Shown here in pieces: positions 31,364 to 43,330 of a stretch of 64,000 nucleotides of DNA. Origin of the DNA: Amorphophallus konjac (Eukaryota > Streptophyta > Magnoliopsida > Alismatales > Araceae); assembly GCA_022559845.1 (NCBI GenBank), contig CM040124.1, positions 67,603,491 to 67,667,490 of the forward strand, read 5' to 3'. The notes under the pieces are model-generated. The model made no database searches, was not told where the DNA came from, and was given only the letters and a program-made list of their open reading frames with translations. A program made the translations under genes and the position numbers. Every line of letters begins with the position of its first letter. The first letter of the stretch is position 1.

Positions 31364-32390
31364 ATCTCCCCCTTTTTGATGATGGCAACACCCCAAAAAA
31401 AATACTGGCAACTCCCAAAAGAATGCAAGAGAAATGATGTATTTTGAAGAGACATGAAGCACAGTCATATATTAACAATAGCCAAACTCCCCCTGAATTA
31501 GTGACTCATCCCCCTTAATCAAAATAGTATGAAATCTTTCTCTTCCTTTTTCTCCCCCTTTACCAGCAAAATCTCTCTCCTAGAAGCACCATCTAGAGAA
31601 GGATAAGATCATAGAATATAATCTCTCCCCCTTTTTACATCATCAAATAAGAAGTAAGGGAGACAGAGGAAGATAAGAAGGGACGCAGGAAGAGGTAGGA
31701 GACAGAATAACACTCTATGCAATGGTTCAGAAGATAAGCAAATTATTGGACAATTCTTTAGATATAAGAATCAATCATTGTGCAATCTTGATAGATATCA
31801 GGTTTAATAGTTATAGAAGGTAGAGTAAATTCACTGACTTTCTGAAATAGGGTTATAGAATTTGTTTATAGCAATGAACCTAAATCACATAATCATGATA
31901 GATTAGATTAAGACTGTATCCTACTAATTTCAGAATCAATAAGTGTCTTGGAGAGTGACCTGAATATGTATTGAGGTTAAACAATTGACACTTAGGAGAT
32001 TTAAATTTCAAGGGTTACAGCAAATCTTTTTCACTTCTTATTTTGAATCTGAACTTGGTGAACAGATAAGTGTCATTTATACCGTTAACATTAAGGATAC
32101 ACGTGGGTTAGACGCCAGTACCCCCAGTTACTAAGCATAAACTACCATATCTATCTCTGATCAAAAATTACACAGGTGATTTACACCTTTGACATTAAGG
32201 GTACACGTTTATCAGGCGCCAGTACGCCCAGTTACTCAGTGAAACCAGCCCTATAGTTTTGACCATATGAACAGAGGTAACATGAAGCACTTCATGACAT
32301 GAAATCCTCTCCACTTCTTTGATGGAGGGTTCAGTTTCTCAATGCAATTCAGTCATTGCTCTGCCACTTTATTCATTTCTTTTATAGATT
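31364..32390 (-). mobile_element. D2 interior, 3' part, ending at a deletion junction
   Basis: It starts with the polypurine tract (minus strand AAAAAGGGGGAGAT). Two imperfect copies of a block with TTAAGGGTACACG, then CGCCAGTACGCCCAGTTACT, lie near 32090-32145 and 32195-32245. No ORF is seen. Around 32391 the sequence changes abruptly to Athila-like RT, with no LTR between. Confidence 0.65.
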
Positions 32391-32960
32391 ATTTTATTGT
32401 TACAACTGTCAGCCCTGACTTCTTTGGAACAACTTGAGTTGGGCTGACCCACTTGCTATCAGAAATGGGATATATGATCCCGGCATCCAACCACTTCACT
32501 ATCTCCTTCTTAACCACCTCCTTCATGTTTGGATTCAGCCGATGCTGCATCTCTCTGCTCAGCTTGGCATTATCCTCCAAGTAAATGTAATGCATGCACA
32601 CATCCAGACTAATACCCTTCAAATCCGCCACTGACCAATCTACCACCCCCTTGTGCTCCTAAAGGACGTCTAGGAGTTGGGATTCGTGAGCAGCAGTGAG
32701 GTTGGAAGCAATGATTACGGGCAGAGTTTGGTCAGGACCCAGATAAGCATACTTCAAAGAATCCGGCAGAGGTTTCAATTCCAGAATGGGTGGCTGATCC
32801 AAAGATGGAAGAAGCAGTTCGGCTTGCAATGGAAGGAGTGGCTCTACTCTAGAGCAGGGTGCGGAAGAGAATAGAGAATCTTGCAGCATGCTACCATCTT
32901 TTAGACATTCCTCTTTAACTTCCAGACTTTCTTCAATCAATTCCTCAATGACATCAATGA
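32391..32960 (-). pseudogene. Athila-like element: N-terminal part of reverse transcriptase
   Basis: Minus strand shows LKYAYLGPDQTLPVIIAS near 32720-32760, then DLKGISLDVCMHYIYLED and the block YPISDSKWVSPTQVVPKK near 32420-32480, which is characteristic of Athila RT. The frame stops at 32389 right at the junction; the catalytic palm, RNase H and integrase are missing. One stop separates the two open pieces (32647-32658). Confidence 0.85.
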
Positions 32961-33718
32961 CGTTACATTCCTCCTCATGGTCTGGGTACTAGGATGCCTT
33001 GAACACATTTAAAGAAACCGTCTCATCTCCGAAAGAAATATCCATCAGTCCTGTGGCACAGTTTATATTGGCCTTTGCCATAGCTAGAAACGGTCGTCCC
33101 AAAATAAATGGAGTGTGCTTTAATTCCTGGGACGAGGCCATATCCAAAATAAAGAAATCTACTAGGAAATAACATTCATGCACTTTCACAATCACATCTT
33201 CCAATAGACCCCTCGGAGTCTTCACGGACCGATCCGCCAGTTGAAGGATTATATATGTGGGCTTCAACTCCCCCAGATCAAATTGCTCATATATAAAGGT
33301 GGGCAACAAATTTACACTGGCTCCAAGGTCCAGCAATGCTTTATCAAATGTAACTCCACCTATATCACATGAAATTAGAGCAGCTCTGGGGTCCTTCAAC
33401 TTCTTAGGTAAATGGTTCATCACGACAGCACTGACATCTTCAGATAGGCAGATCTTTTGAGTTATTACCTTGGGTTCCCTTTTTAGAGTGCACAGCTCTT
33501 TCAGAAACTTTGCATATGCTGGCACATATTTGATTGCGTCCAAAAGTGGAATATTGATATTCACCTGTTTAAACAATTCCACTAGCTCTTCTTAGTGGAC
33601 CGACTTTTTCTTTTGAGCCTTCAATTTTAGAGCATCGGGAAAAGGGATCTTAGGAATATACTCTTGGGGACCTCCTTCATCAACCTTTGCTTTTCCTTTA
33701 TCCAGCTTGTTCCCCCCC
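32961..33718 (-). pseudogene. Athila-like element: gag C-terminal end and aspartic protease
   Basis: The region runs from EYIPKIPFPDALKLKAQKKK near 33620-33670 through a TAA at about 33594 to the protease. The active site reads ALLDLGASVNLLPTFIYEQF near 33290-33340 and the C-terminal block FILGRPFLAMAKANINCATG near 33050-33110. DLGAS in place of DTGAS is usual for Athila. The upstream gag frame is interrupted at 33719 by a solo LTR and continues at 37855. Confidence 0.85.
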
Positions 33719-33797
33719 TGTGGACGCACTTTTTATTTAATAAAATCGTTGTTTATTTATTTATTTATTGGCGTTTATTAAGTGCGTGGGCGTGCCA

Positions 33798-33810
33798 GTC
33801 ACAAAGTGAC
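33798..33810. repeat. Palindrome GTCACAAAGTGAC
   Basis: Third example of the conserved stem (see 1471-1484 and 21613-21626), here with a 3-nt centre. Confidence 0.7.
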
Positions 33811-33826
33811 GATTTATTGTGCGCTC

Positions 33827-34006
33827 GATCTGACTAATCAGACGATTGTGTGGTTCGTGTCGGGACCGGAACCCGCCGCGCCATAAAGGTCACGGCGTCA
33901 TTTACATCCCCTCGGAGATCTGACTAATCAGACGATTGTGTGGTTCGTGTCGGGACCGGAACCCGCCGCGCCATAAAGGTCACGGCGTCATTTACATCCC
34001 CTCGGA
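33827..34006. repeat. 90-bp tandem duplication
   Basis: Two nearly identical units, each starting GATCTGACTAATCAGACG (33827 and 33917). The copies in A and B have one unit. Confidence 0.9.
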
Positions 34007-34139
34007 GAGGGGAACACCCTTGATTAATCGCCGGGGAAAGGGGCCTCATGGCCAGGAAAATATATCGAGAGAAACAAGCCGATAGCGGTCTCGAATCAGT
34101 CGGAAAGCCCTATGTCTAGGGAAACAAACATTCGAAATA

Positions 34140-35420
34140 TGCCGATCACTCAAGGGACCATTTTGATATTCGGACGAGCGTCCGGCTTCAGAGAATCGTG
34201 ATCATCACGGGGAAAACTGGAGCATATGTATGCCGAGGTACGACGAGTTTATTGTTCAAAGGGATAGGAGGCATTCGGTTGAACCCCGGTTAGAGCGGTC
34301 GGAAACCGATAAGTTTGTTCGCCCGGTGCAAGATCAAGCTACGACCATACTGCGGTGGCCCCCCCGCGGTCGAAGTCGGGCTCGCGTGGGCATCATTAAT
34401 ATTTCCGGTGCCGAAGGGCAGCGGGAAAGTGTCCCGGGACTAGATTCCGAAACAAGGATGTGTGCAGAGATAGCCGGCTATAGGCCTAGGATGTGGGTCA
34501 GGCGATGACCATGGTTGGGGCGAACCCGAGGTTCGAGCATGACTCACGACGGTCTTATTGATGTTCCCGCACGTAGGGTTTGGGGAGGACGAGGGCCGTC
34601 TCGTTCCATTCGGATTTTGTCGGTCATACACAGACCAATTTATGTTCGGACAAAGGTCCGTATTGAAGACGTAAACGGAAATAAACCCGTAGAAATGTCT
34701 GCCGTGAGTACGGCAAGCTTTAATGCAAGCACGGGATTCGACCCCGGGCTATACGCCGGTCACTAACGGACCATTCAGTATTCGGAGGTAAGCCCATATT
34801 CGAAACATCGAAGACCACGACAAAGACATACCGGAGGTACGGCACATTTCCTATCGGTGCGGGATTGGATCCCGGTATATACGACGGTCACTAACGGAAC
34901 ATTCCTTATTCGAACGGAGGTCTGTATTAGTAGCGTCAAGGACGACGATAAACCGTACGGATGTCTGCCGTAGGTACAAAAAGTTTAATGTGGATGCGAG
35001 ATCGGATCCCGATAAAGACAGGTCGAGCTAACGAACTATCGGCCCGTGATAAGTTCGGATCATGGTCACGTCCGGGCGAGGGCTCCCGAGATCCAAGTCC
35101 GATGCCATGGGGCGTCATTGCTTTCCTCTTCACGCACAGTCCGGGGAAACGAAGGTTCCAAGGTATGCGTGCATGTCGGTCACGGTCGGACCATTCATTG
35201 TTCGGACGCAAGTCCACGTTTGAAGCATCAAAGACGACGATAAAACCGTGCAAATGTCTGCCGTAGACATGACAAGTTTAATGTGGCGTTGCGGGATTAG
35301 ATCCCGGGAGAAGCGGGTCGAGTTAACGAACTATTGGCCCAGACTGTGTTCGGATCATGACCATGTCGGGGGTTCCGAGGTCCACGTCCGATACCACAAG
35401 GCATCATTGATTTTCTCTTT
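34140..35420. repeat. Imperfect tandem units of the GGACCATTC-TTCGGACG block
   Basis: The words ACCATT..TTCGGACG, AAATGTCTGCCGTAG, GGGATT..ATCCCGG and AACTATCGGCCC recur in order. Starts lie near 34158, 34645, 34770, 34895 and 35190. Some units are shorter than others. Confidence 0.7.
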
Positions 35421-35689
35421 GCGCCAAGTCCGGGGGAGTGAATTGTTACGTATGGAGCCCGAACTCGCCATCGTGCGCCCTCACACGCGGATCGACCTGC
35501 GCGGTCAGGTCGTGGGGGTCAAGGGGGCAACGCCCCTTGCGGGGGTTTCCGGGGGCAGCGCCCCTGGAACAAAATTTGGATTATGGAAAGGGGAAACTTT
35601 TTATTAGTTTTATTCATTAGCTTCAAGTCTCTTCTCTCATTTGATTAATCATTTTCTCCCTTTCAGGCACGTCGGCTTAAGGGAAGCAA

Positions 35690-36010
35690 AGAGGGGAGCG
35701 CGCCGGTTAATGGAAGCCCAAAAGGGCACGCCGGAATAGGTGGTGCAAAGTTTGGGCGCGCCGGTTAATGGCCAATGGAGGAGGGTGCGCCGGAATAGGC
35801 CCAATGAGGGGGGGCGCGCCGGTTATATGGCAAGGAGGAAGAGGGCCAGGGGCGCGCCGGAATAGGCTGAAAAGGGGGGAGGAATAGTGTAGCGCGCCGG
35901 TTAGTGGCAAGGAAAAATGAAAGGGGTTTGAGTGTAAGGTTAAACCGGCGCGGGGGGGTACCGCGTCGGGTTAGCCCACGCCGGATTAGGGCGCGCCGGG
36001 TTAAGCTTCT
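35690..36010. repeat. Array of GGCGCGCCGGTTA words (first block)
   Basis: About eight copies alternating between GGCGCGCCGGTTA and GGCGCGCCGGAATAGG, spaced about 30-45 bp. The core GGCGCGCC is itself a palindrome. Confidence 0.85.
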
Positions 36011-37267
36011 ATGAGGTTTCTTTCGTTCTTTTATGCTCTGTTTCTTGTTTCTTTCACCTGTGGGTTGATTTATTGATTAGTTTGTTTATCGAACTGATAG
36101 ATTAAGTTTGTGGAGAGGAAGTTTAAGTGTTTTAGTTGTTTGATAGGGTGAATTAGCATGAAGATATGAATGTTTTATTAGAAGAGTTTGTTGCAGGAAC
36201 TCGAAGGCTCAGTCGTGATCAAAGGCTTCAAGCATGTGATGTTCTGGCCCTCAGAGAATAGCTTGATTCATTTGTTTCTGGCGAAAAATGGGCAGCACCT
36301 CCCCCGGACTGAGGCTTGCCAGAGATAAATAGGGGAACACCAAACGGAGCAAAGCTCCGGGGTGAACCTCAAAACTCAGAGTAAGAACTCCGTTAACCCG
36401 TAAGTGCATGTGGAGACTCGAGGACAAGCCTTCAAGAGTTCCAGCAACTCAGGGTGATGATCTCGTAGGTGGGACAGGTGTATGCCGTAAGAGGCCATGA
36501 ATATTCATCCGTCGATGAACTCCTTCGAAAGGCCATGCTACGGAGGAGCATGCTTCGAAGGGCCTTGGATGAGGAGGAGGAGGAAGGGGAAAGAAGAAGA
36601 AAGACAAAAGATCGTGTTTGCCAATAAGGGGCCTTCTGTTTATTCATCCACCAAAGGGGGGAAAAATGGCTCAAGCCCTAGAAATTTCATCTCCACGGAG
36701 GAGAAATACATTATGGAGGGATAAAAAAGAGGGAAGAGATACATGGACGGGGGGGAATAGAGCACAAGCTCTTCCCCCCCCCCCCAGCTCACCTCTCGCT
36801 CTCAACCTCACTCTCTTCTTCTTCACCTCACGGGCGCAGGGACGGGGGGCTTCTTCTCTTCGGGTGGCATTCTCTTCTTCTTCAGCCGGTCTCTCTTCCC
36901 TTCTCTCTTCTCTTCAATGGCCAGCCATGGGGGTTCTCTCTTCAATAGCCCTTTTTCTTCTCTGTCCAACATGCAGAGTATATGTAGCCGGCTGCCCTTT
37001 CTTGGCTCAGACGGAAGGATCCCGCCAACTCATTCGTCTGTGGTGTCGTCCGTTGATTTGCACAGTACACTGGCATTTATCCGAGGAAGGGATGTTTGCT
37101 GCTGCTACTCCCCCATCGATGCTTGTCTTCACCGTCGATGCAACTGCGTTGTCGAACGGAGGTGGAGACAGGGCTCTAGAGCATTGAATGCCCATGGAGA
37201 CAGAGCTACAGAGCATTGAATGCCCTCTAGGCACCAGGCTGATGCGAAAATAGGGTATCGGCTAGCG

Positions 37268-37470
37268 GACGGGACGGCATTTGAGTTAAACCGGCGCGGT
37301 GTTGTGCGCGCCGGATTAACAACACATAAAGAGGCATGCCGGACTAGCATCATGTAAAGGGGCGCGCCGAGTTACAACCAATATAGGGCGCGCCGGTTTA
37401 ATGGCCACAGGAGGGGCGCGCCGGTTTAAGGCCCAAGCAAGGGCGCGCCGGTTTAAGTGCAGGCCGTGCC
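37268..37470. repeat. Array of GGCGCGCCGGTTTA words (second block)
   Basis: Five or six copies of the same word, about 1.3 kb from the first block, in the same LTR. Confidence 0.8.
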
Positions 37471-37854
37471 GGATTAGACTTTATCTCGGAGTCGCGGCTC
37501 TTCGGACGGACGCTTGTCCTCCCGTGTTGCTTTAGTGGTAATGCACCGCCGTTGGGGTGTTTAGTTCAGGGCCTCTGAATCCCGATTCTGAGCTTTGAGT
37601 GATCTCCGACGCGTGCCGGACATGTGTTCGAATTCTTGAGTTTCTTTTGATTCGGCCGTTGGGAATGCCGACTGGAGAGTGGGGGCCATCTCTTCAGCAC
37701 GAGGGGCTTCTTTGTTGGGTGGCAGAGCACCGGGCAGGTATTCATCCTTCTTGGAGGAAGCATAGGGTTTATTCAACCTTCCCATCTTTGACTCACTCTT
37801 GAGTGCTGAGACGTGCATGCTATATGATCATCATCATTTTTTTTGACGTCCACA

Positions 37855-39720
37855 CCCCCCCATCCGACTTCTTCTTCTCTTACACAATCACAGGCTCCTC
37901 ATCTTCACTATCACTCTCCATGTGGGCTTCTTGGCCCGAACTGCTACCAATTCTCCTAACCTGATAAGGGTCATCTAAAATCTTCCCGCTCCTATGGGTA
38001 GATATAGCCTTGGCGTTCTCAAATTGAGGGCCTACAGGAGGGGGAGGTTGAGGTTGGCTAGGTTGGGGAAGAATAGGAGGAGTTCTCTGAGGGAAGTCCG
38101 GTGGTTGATTTCTGGGGTTAGCCACTGGTTGGCTAAGAAGCTGTCCGACCTCCCTCCTCATGCTATTCGCAGCCAGTTACCTTATTTGGTTCTCCAACTT
38201 GGAAATAGACTGATGTTGAGTAAGGATAAGTTGTTGGAGTTGCTCGAATTTCTCATCAAAATTAGGCTGAGTAGGAGGTGGCTGATATTGGGATTGATGA
38301 AAATGATATGGAGGGAACTACTGAAACTGGCCCTGAGAAAATTGATTTTTAGGATACGGGGCCTGAGCTTGATTGAATGGAGGTTGCTAAAATTGCTACT
38401 GAAACAGAGAAGGATAAGAGTGATTTTGATGAGACTGACTAGGAGTTGGAAAAGATTGTTTCTGAACTGAGGGATTAGATTGGGTAGATGGACCTTGCTG
38501 AGACTTCCAAGAAAAATTAGGATGATTTCTCCAACCTGCATTGTAGGTGTTAGAATATGAATCATAAGCAGGTTTGGACACACCCTGAGCAGCGAAGATC
38601 TATTCTTGGATAAATGAGGGAAGCTGGGCCGCAGTGGGGTAATCAGTAACAGCATGATTAGGGCTAGAACAAAGAGCACAGATTTCTTCATGACTAGGAG
38701 CTGAGAACGGTTGAGGTTGAGGAGCAGAAGAGAAAGAAGAGGAAGATTCCTGCCTAGATAACAACTGATCTAACTTTTGGGCTACCAAATCAACCCTTTC
38801 CATCTTCTGCGCCAACAAATCTATTTTGTTCAATTTCTGAGTTAAGAAATTTATATCCATCATGTTCTCACACTCTCCTTGGTTCTTAACTTCATACAGC
38901 CCTGCCCTCTTAGATGGCCCAATCATTCTCTCATAAGATGATAGCGAGGCATGACTGATGAAATTTTCACTAAGTATTTCAAATAAATTGTAAGCCTCAT
39001 CCTCGCTCTTACTCATGAATGCTCCCTTACATGATGCATCCACCATTTGTCTATAATTCTCCGTCAAACTATCATAGAATACATGTATAACTTGCCATCT
39101 TGATAATCTATGATGGGGGCATTTCCTTAGTAAATCCTTCAGTCTATCCCACGCCTCATGGATTTGTTCTCTAGGGTTTTGTGTGAATACAGTTATCGCT
39201 CTCCTCATGGTATTGGTTCGCCCTATGGGATAGAATTCTTCAAAAACTAATTTTACATTTCAGCCCAAGTATCAATTGATTTACCCAAAGTGCCTAACCA
39301 ATATTTAGTCTTATCTTTGAGGGAAAAAGGAAAGAGTGTCAATTTGAGAGCATCATCTGAAAAGTTTTGGATTTTCACAGTGGAGCAAATCTGGATGAAC
39401 TCATCAAGATATTTATATGGGTCTTCATTGGTATTGTCGTGGAAAGATGGCAATATTTGGATGGTACTAGATTTGATCTCATACTGAACCGCCTAGCTCT
39501 GGGGTGCTTGGACATAGAAGGACGGTTGGTATTGGTTAGGCATGAAATAGTCCTTCATCTGTTTGGGAGCTTGTTGTGGGTTTTGGTCCTCCATGAGGTT
39601 AGGTTGTGGATGATTTCTAGAATGCACTAACCTCTCTATGTCTTCAAAAGGTCCTATCAAATGTGGGTGTATGGATCTCCTACCTTGCATGCAATGCAAA
39701 AGGGTCCAAAGAAATATTTT
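37855..39720 (-). pseudogene. Athila-like element: gag
   Basis: Minus-strand order: an N-terminal segment (39493-39699) with PHLIGPFEDIERLVHSRNHP; the gag core (39253-39453) with FSDDALKLTLFPFSLKDKTK; REQIHEAWDRLKDLLRKCPH through MVDASCKGAF to AYNLFEILSEN (38750-39208); a Cys-containing block CALCSSPNHAVTDYP near 38640; YSNTYNAGWRNHPNFSW near 38500; and a Pro-rich tail with KAISTHRSGKILDDP near 37990 and an acidic end near 37880. Several stops and frame changes separate the pieces. The remainder continues at 33718 beyond the solo LTR. Confidence 0.85.
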
Positions 39721-40876
39721 TATTTTTAGATTTTTGAATTTTTTTTTTCAAAATAATGCAAATGCAACAATAACTATATGAATTATGTATGCAAAAAATT
39801 GATGGATTTTTTTCATTTTTTTATGCAAATGAATTTGGAAAATAATACAATGAATCAATCACTATATGAATGCAAAATGATGGTGAAATTTCTTTTGTTT
39901 TTTTTTGTTAAGAAGAATTGGTACTCACTACTAAATTGGTCAACCGGCTAGATAAGAGGTGGAGTTGTGGGAGGCTCCCCCTACTTTCGTAGAGAGCTAA
40001 TTAAATAACCACAAACTCGCTTGGGTGTTTGCCACTTAACCTCTAGCCTAGACACCAATTTTCTAAAATAATAATAAATTCTGAAAGTCTTTTTTTTTGT
40101 GTGACCTTCCAAGGGAAATCTAACTCCGGGATACTTCGTGGTACAACGTGCCCAGCGTCCGTGAGGGAATCCACGGGTGCGGGACTTATGGAGGTATTGG
40201 AAAAGGAGATTCTAATCTAAAAGACGGAGTGCTTAATGGAGGGTCTTTCCAATTCCAAAAGAGTGTAAAGAGCCTAACTTGCCCTTGAAAAGAGGAAATA
40301 GAAGAGAAGAGAAAGATGTTTTTTTTTAAATGATGATGCAAGTAAATAAGAAATTAACTAAAATGCACAATGCATGTAAGAGATGCACTAAGATGAGAGC
40401 ATGCTTGAAACAATATTTTTTTCTGTTTTTTTGATATATTTTTTTCTGAGATTTTTTTTCAAAAAAGAGATGGATAAAAGAAAACTATCAACTAAAAATA
40501 CCAATCAATATGTAAAACTACTGTAAATTAAGACCTAAAATCATGTTTTTGAAGTTTTCTGGATTTCTGATTTTTTTTTATTTTTCATGAATTTTTCAGA
40601 TTTTTTATGATTTTTAAAAAATTTCAAAACATGACCTTTTTTTACGTTTCTGACCTTTAGCGACGCTTAAATTTTCTATATTTTTTTATTTTTCTACTTT
40701 TTGCGACAGTTTCAGACTTTCAGCGATGCTTTCTGTGACAATTTATTTTCTGGGATTTTCAAGTCTGAATTTTCTCCTTTTTTTTGATTTTTTTTCTGTA
40801 AAATAAAAATAAAAAAATTAATAAAACTATATACAAGTCAAACACAAGAATTTCCAACAATCAAAAATCATTTTCT
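39721..40876 (-). other. Athila-like leader, low complexity, no gene seen
   Basis: Lies between primer site and gag. It is rich in T-runs, with a block at 39920-40300 resembling leader sequence. I see no supported ORF. Confidence 0.55.
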
Positions 40877-40894
40877 TCTCCGACAAGGACGCCA
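40877..40894 (-). other. Primer binding site of the Athila-like element
   Basis: Minus strand TGGCGTCCTTGTCGGAGA, five bases after the LTR. It resembles the TGGCGCCGTTGCCGGGG-type site common in Athila/Tat elements. Confidence 0.65.
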
Positions 40895-41906
40895 AAAATT
40901 GATAGCCCCTAGCACTCGTCATCAAAAATGCCGTGCCACAATTTAAAAAATATAACCGCACTCACTCACTTAAAAAGATTTGAATTAGAGTAAAATAGTA
41001 AGAACGGGTCGATCCCACGAAGAAGAAATATTTTCAATTAAGCATGATGGAAAATTCTTATATTTGAAAGATCTGAATTTTGAGTGAGAAAAATAAAATT
41101 GCTTGAAATTAAAACTACATGAAGAAGATGAGAGGGTTAAGGAGAGAAATTGGAAAGGGGGAGAAAGGAGAACATAATTTGCCAAAAGATGAATTTAATT
41201 GCTAAGAGGAAAGATTACAATGTGTATGAAAATTCCAAATTACAACTTGTAATGAAAATAAAAATAAGAGGGAAGGAAATAAAGCCAAGGAATTTGGATG
41301 AAGAGCGTCGCCGTCTCCTTGCCAAGCCTTTGAGTGAACCGCTCCGCCGTGGAGGTAGACGCTGCCGAGAGGACCAAAGTAGAGATCTCCGCCAAGGGGA
41401 TGTGAGAAGAAATTTGAAAGAGGGAGATAGAGGAAGAGAGGAAGAAGGGTGTGTTGTGTGCGTGAATAGAGAAAGAGTAACAAAGAGAGAGGAAGTGAGA
41501 GTACGGTGAAAAAAAAGACATAGTAAAACAAAAGAAAAATATAGAATAAGAAGAAAGAAAATAACGTAAAAACTAGATAGATTTAGAGGGTGTGGAAGAA
41601 GAGAAAGTTGAAGAGCTTGAGGAGATGAAGAAAATTGATGAAGAACGTAGAGGGAGATGAGGATCAGAAGAGTGTGAAAAATGGGAGAGAAGAACTGTGA
41701 AAAATCGTAGATAAACAGTGAAAAGTGTAGAACCGTGCTTTAAAAATCAGAGAATAAGTTGAAAATGGAGGAGAATTAGAGAAATATGAAGAAGAAGAAA
41801 TTGCAGAGAACTTAAAAATGAAGAACTTTGTAGAAGAAAGTGAATAGAAAAGACAAACATGAAGGCATGTAAAAGGTGAAAGATCTTCCTCCAGTGGCTC
41901 TCAGGT

Positions 41907-41920
41907 GGCCTTTTATAGGG
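41907..41920 (-). promoter_or_regulatory. TATA box of the Athila-like LTR
   Basis: CCCTATAAAAGGCC, a close match to the plant consensus, about 860 bp inside the LTR. Confidence 0.65.
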
Positions 41921-42145
41921 CATAGAAGAATCTTCACGGTCGACGTTTCCAGATCAGCTCAAACCAGATTTCGTAGCATCAAAATCTTGCTCAAACACGG
42001 CCTCCTACCATGGATAGAGTCCTACTCGCTTCAATCAAGGGAAGATAACTCAAAATATAGCAAGCCAACAGCATCCGTTTTCATTTCTGCTTGCAAAAGA
42101 AATGGCGTCCAACCCTGTGGACTCACATTAAAATAGCATCTTCCA

Positions 42146-42540
42146 TAATGGTCGCTCATTCTTGTTTCCTTATTCTGATATTTCCTTTTTTTTCATAAAT
42201 CAAGGAATTGGTGACTGTTCAAACAGTCGCTCATTCTTTTTCTATTTTTCTTCATTTTTCTTCTAATTTTTCGTATAATTGAATGAGCGGTTGCTTGAAC
42301 GGTTGCATATTCTTTTCCAAAGAAACTACGCCTGCTTCAACGGTCGCTAATTCTTCTTATTTTTCAGTTTTTCCTCTTTTTCTATTTTCATCAAATGAAA
42401 TAGCGGCCATGTATGCTGTCGCTGATTCATCTTTTTCTTTTTTCTATTTTTCAATCAAACAAATGGGCGCCCGTTTGCTCTGTTGCTCATTCTTTTTTTA
42501 TAAAAAATACTTCAGAAATGGCGTCTAATCCACCGGTCAT
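42146..42540. repeat. Array of CGGTCGCTCATTCTT words, about seven copies
   Basis: GGTCGCTCATTCTT (42150), CAGTCGCTCATTCTT (42225), GAGCGGTTGC and ACGGTTGCATATTCTT (42285-42314), CGGTCGCTAATTCTT (42341), AGCGGCCATGTATGCTGTCG (42402), TGTTGCTCATTCTT (42481). Spacing is about 55-75 bp; T-rich spacers differ. Confidence 0.75.
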
Positions 42541-42779
42541 TATGTCCTGAAAATTCAAATAATCAACATATTTTATCCAAAAATAGATTTGAATTAATTG
42601 TACAAATTCTTAAATATTTCTCACACGGTCATTTTAGCTTAGAAAGATGATAAAATGCTTGCAGACTCAAATTACTTGTGAGAATGAAATTAACTGCTCA
42701 TGTTGCATAACTTTATGCACTTAATGCTAAAAAATGATAAATGTGATGCAACTTATGATATAAAATATAGCACTTATCA

Positions 42780-43330
42780 ATGCCTCACAGATTTTAATGT
42801 TCTTCTTGAATGATATTTCAGGTAAGCCCTTAACCATGCTAAATTTATTCAGTTTATGCAGCATTTTGTAACTAGCATGACCTAACCTACGATGCCAAAG
42901 CCAGGCTAAGTCATCTTTATTTACAGTTAGACATAGATTTATGTGTGCATCATCATCTAAATCAACCAAATAAATGTTGTTGACTCTTTTTCCAATGAAT
43001 TTTATAATTTCTGAATTAGGTTCATGGATAGTGCATGCATGTGAGTCAAAAACTACTTTATGGCCCTTATCACATAGTTGACTGATGCTAAGAAGATTAT
43101 ATGCAAGACCTTCAACAAGTAACACATCTTCTATGTAGCAAGAAGAATACTTACCAACCTTACCTGTCCCAATAATCTTACCTTTCGTATTACCACCAAA
43201 AGTGACATGACCAGCGTCTTTCTCCACCAGCATGTAGAATTTTTCTTTGTTCCCGGTCATGTGCGTGAGGCAGCAACTATCAAGATACCATCCATTATGG
43301 TTGGTTGCCAAGTATACCTGCAAGCATAAT
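42780..43330 (-). pseudogene. D1: protease and start of integrase (SIRE-like pol), cut by the Athila-like LTR
   Basis: Minus strand: a protease segment with GWYLDSCCLTHMTGNKEKF near 43270, where the family has DSGCSRHMTG; so the catalytic DSG is changed to DSC. Then VLLVEGLAYNLLSISQLCDK near 43090-43140 and the GAG-pre-integrase block LAWLWHRRLGHASYKMLHKL near 42850-42910. The frame is cut at 42779. The integrase core, RT and RNase H of D1 are missing from the window. Confidence 0.85.

Larger units (their letters stand above)
33719..37854 (-). mobile_element. Solo LTR of the A/B (Tat-like) type, 4136 bp
   Basis: Ends are TGTGGACG at 33719 and CGTCCACA at 37854, flanked by five or more C on each side (target duplication CCCCC, within runs of seven C). 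There is no primer site, ORF pattern or second LTR, so it is one LTR left after recombination. The U5-side block is shared with the LTRs of A and B. It is about twice as long as the LTR of A because of expanded internal repeats (34140-35420) and GGCGCGCC arrays. 36000-37260 holds no supported gene; a C-run lies at 36777-36785. Confidence 0.8.
40900..42779 (-). mobile_element. 5' LTR of the Athila-like element, 1880 bp
   Basis: Minus strand starts TGATAAGTGC at 42779 and ends GGGGCTATCA at 40900. The start cuts the pol frame of D1 at 42780. A CCCTATAAAAGGCC TATA box lies at 41907-41920; the motif array is upstream of it at 42146-42540. The partner LTR is missing, lost with the deletion at about 32391. 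Open frames at 41150-41530 are purine-rich chance ORFs. Confidence 0.8.

Noticed and set aside
37561..37818. 85-codon ORF that might be a host gene fragment
   Set aside because: It lies wholly within the solo LTR, has no recognisable domain, and overlaps another open frame on the same strand.
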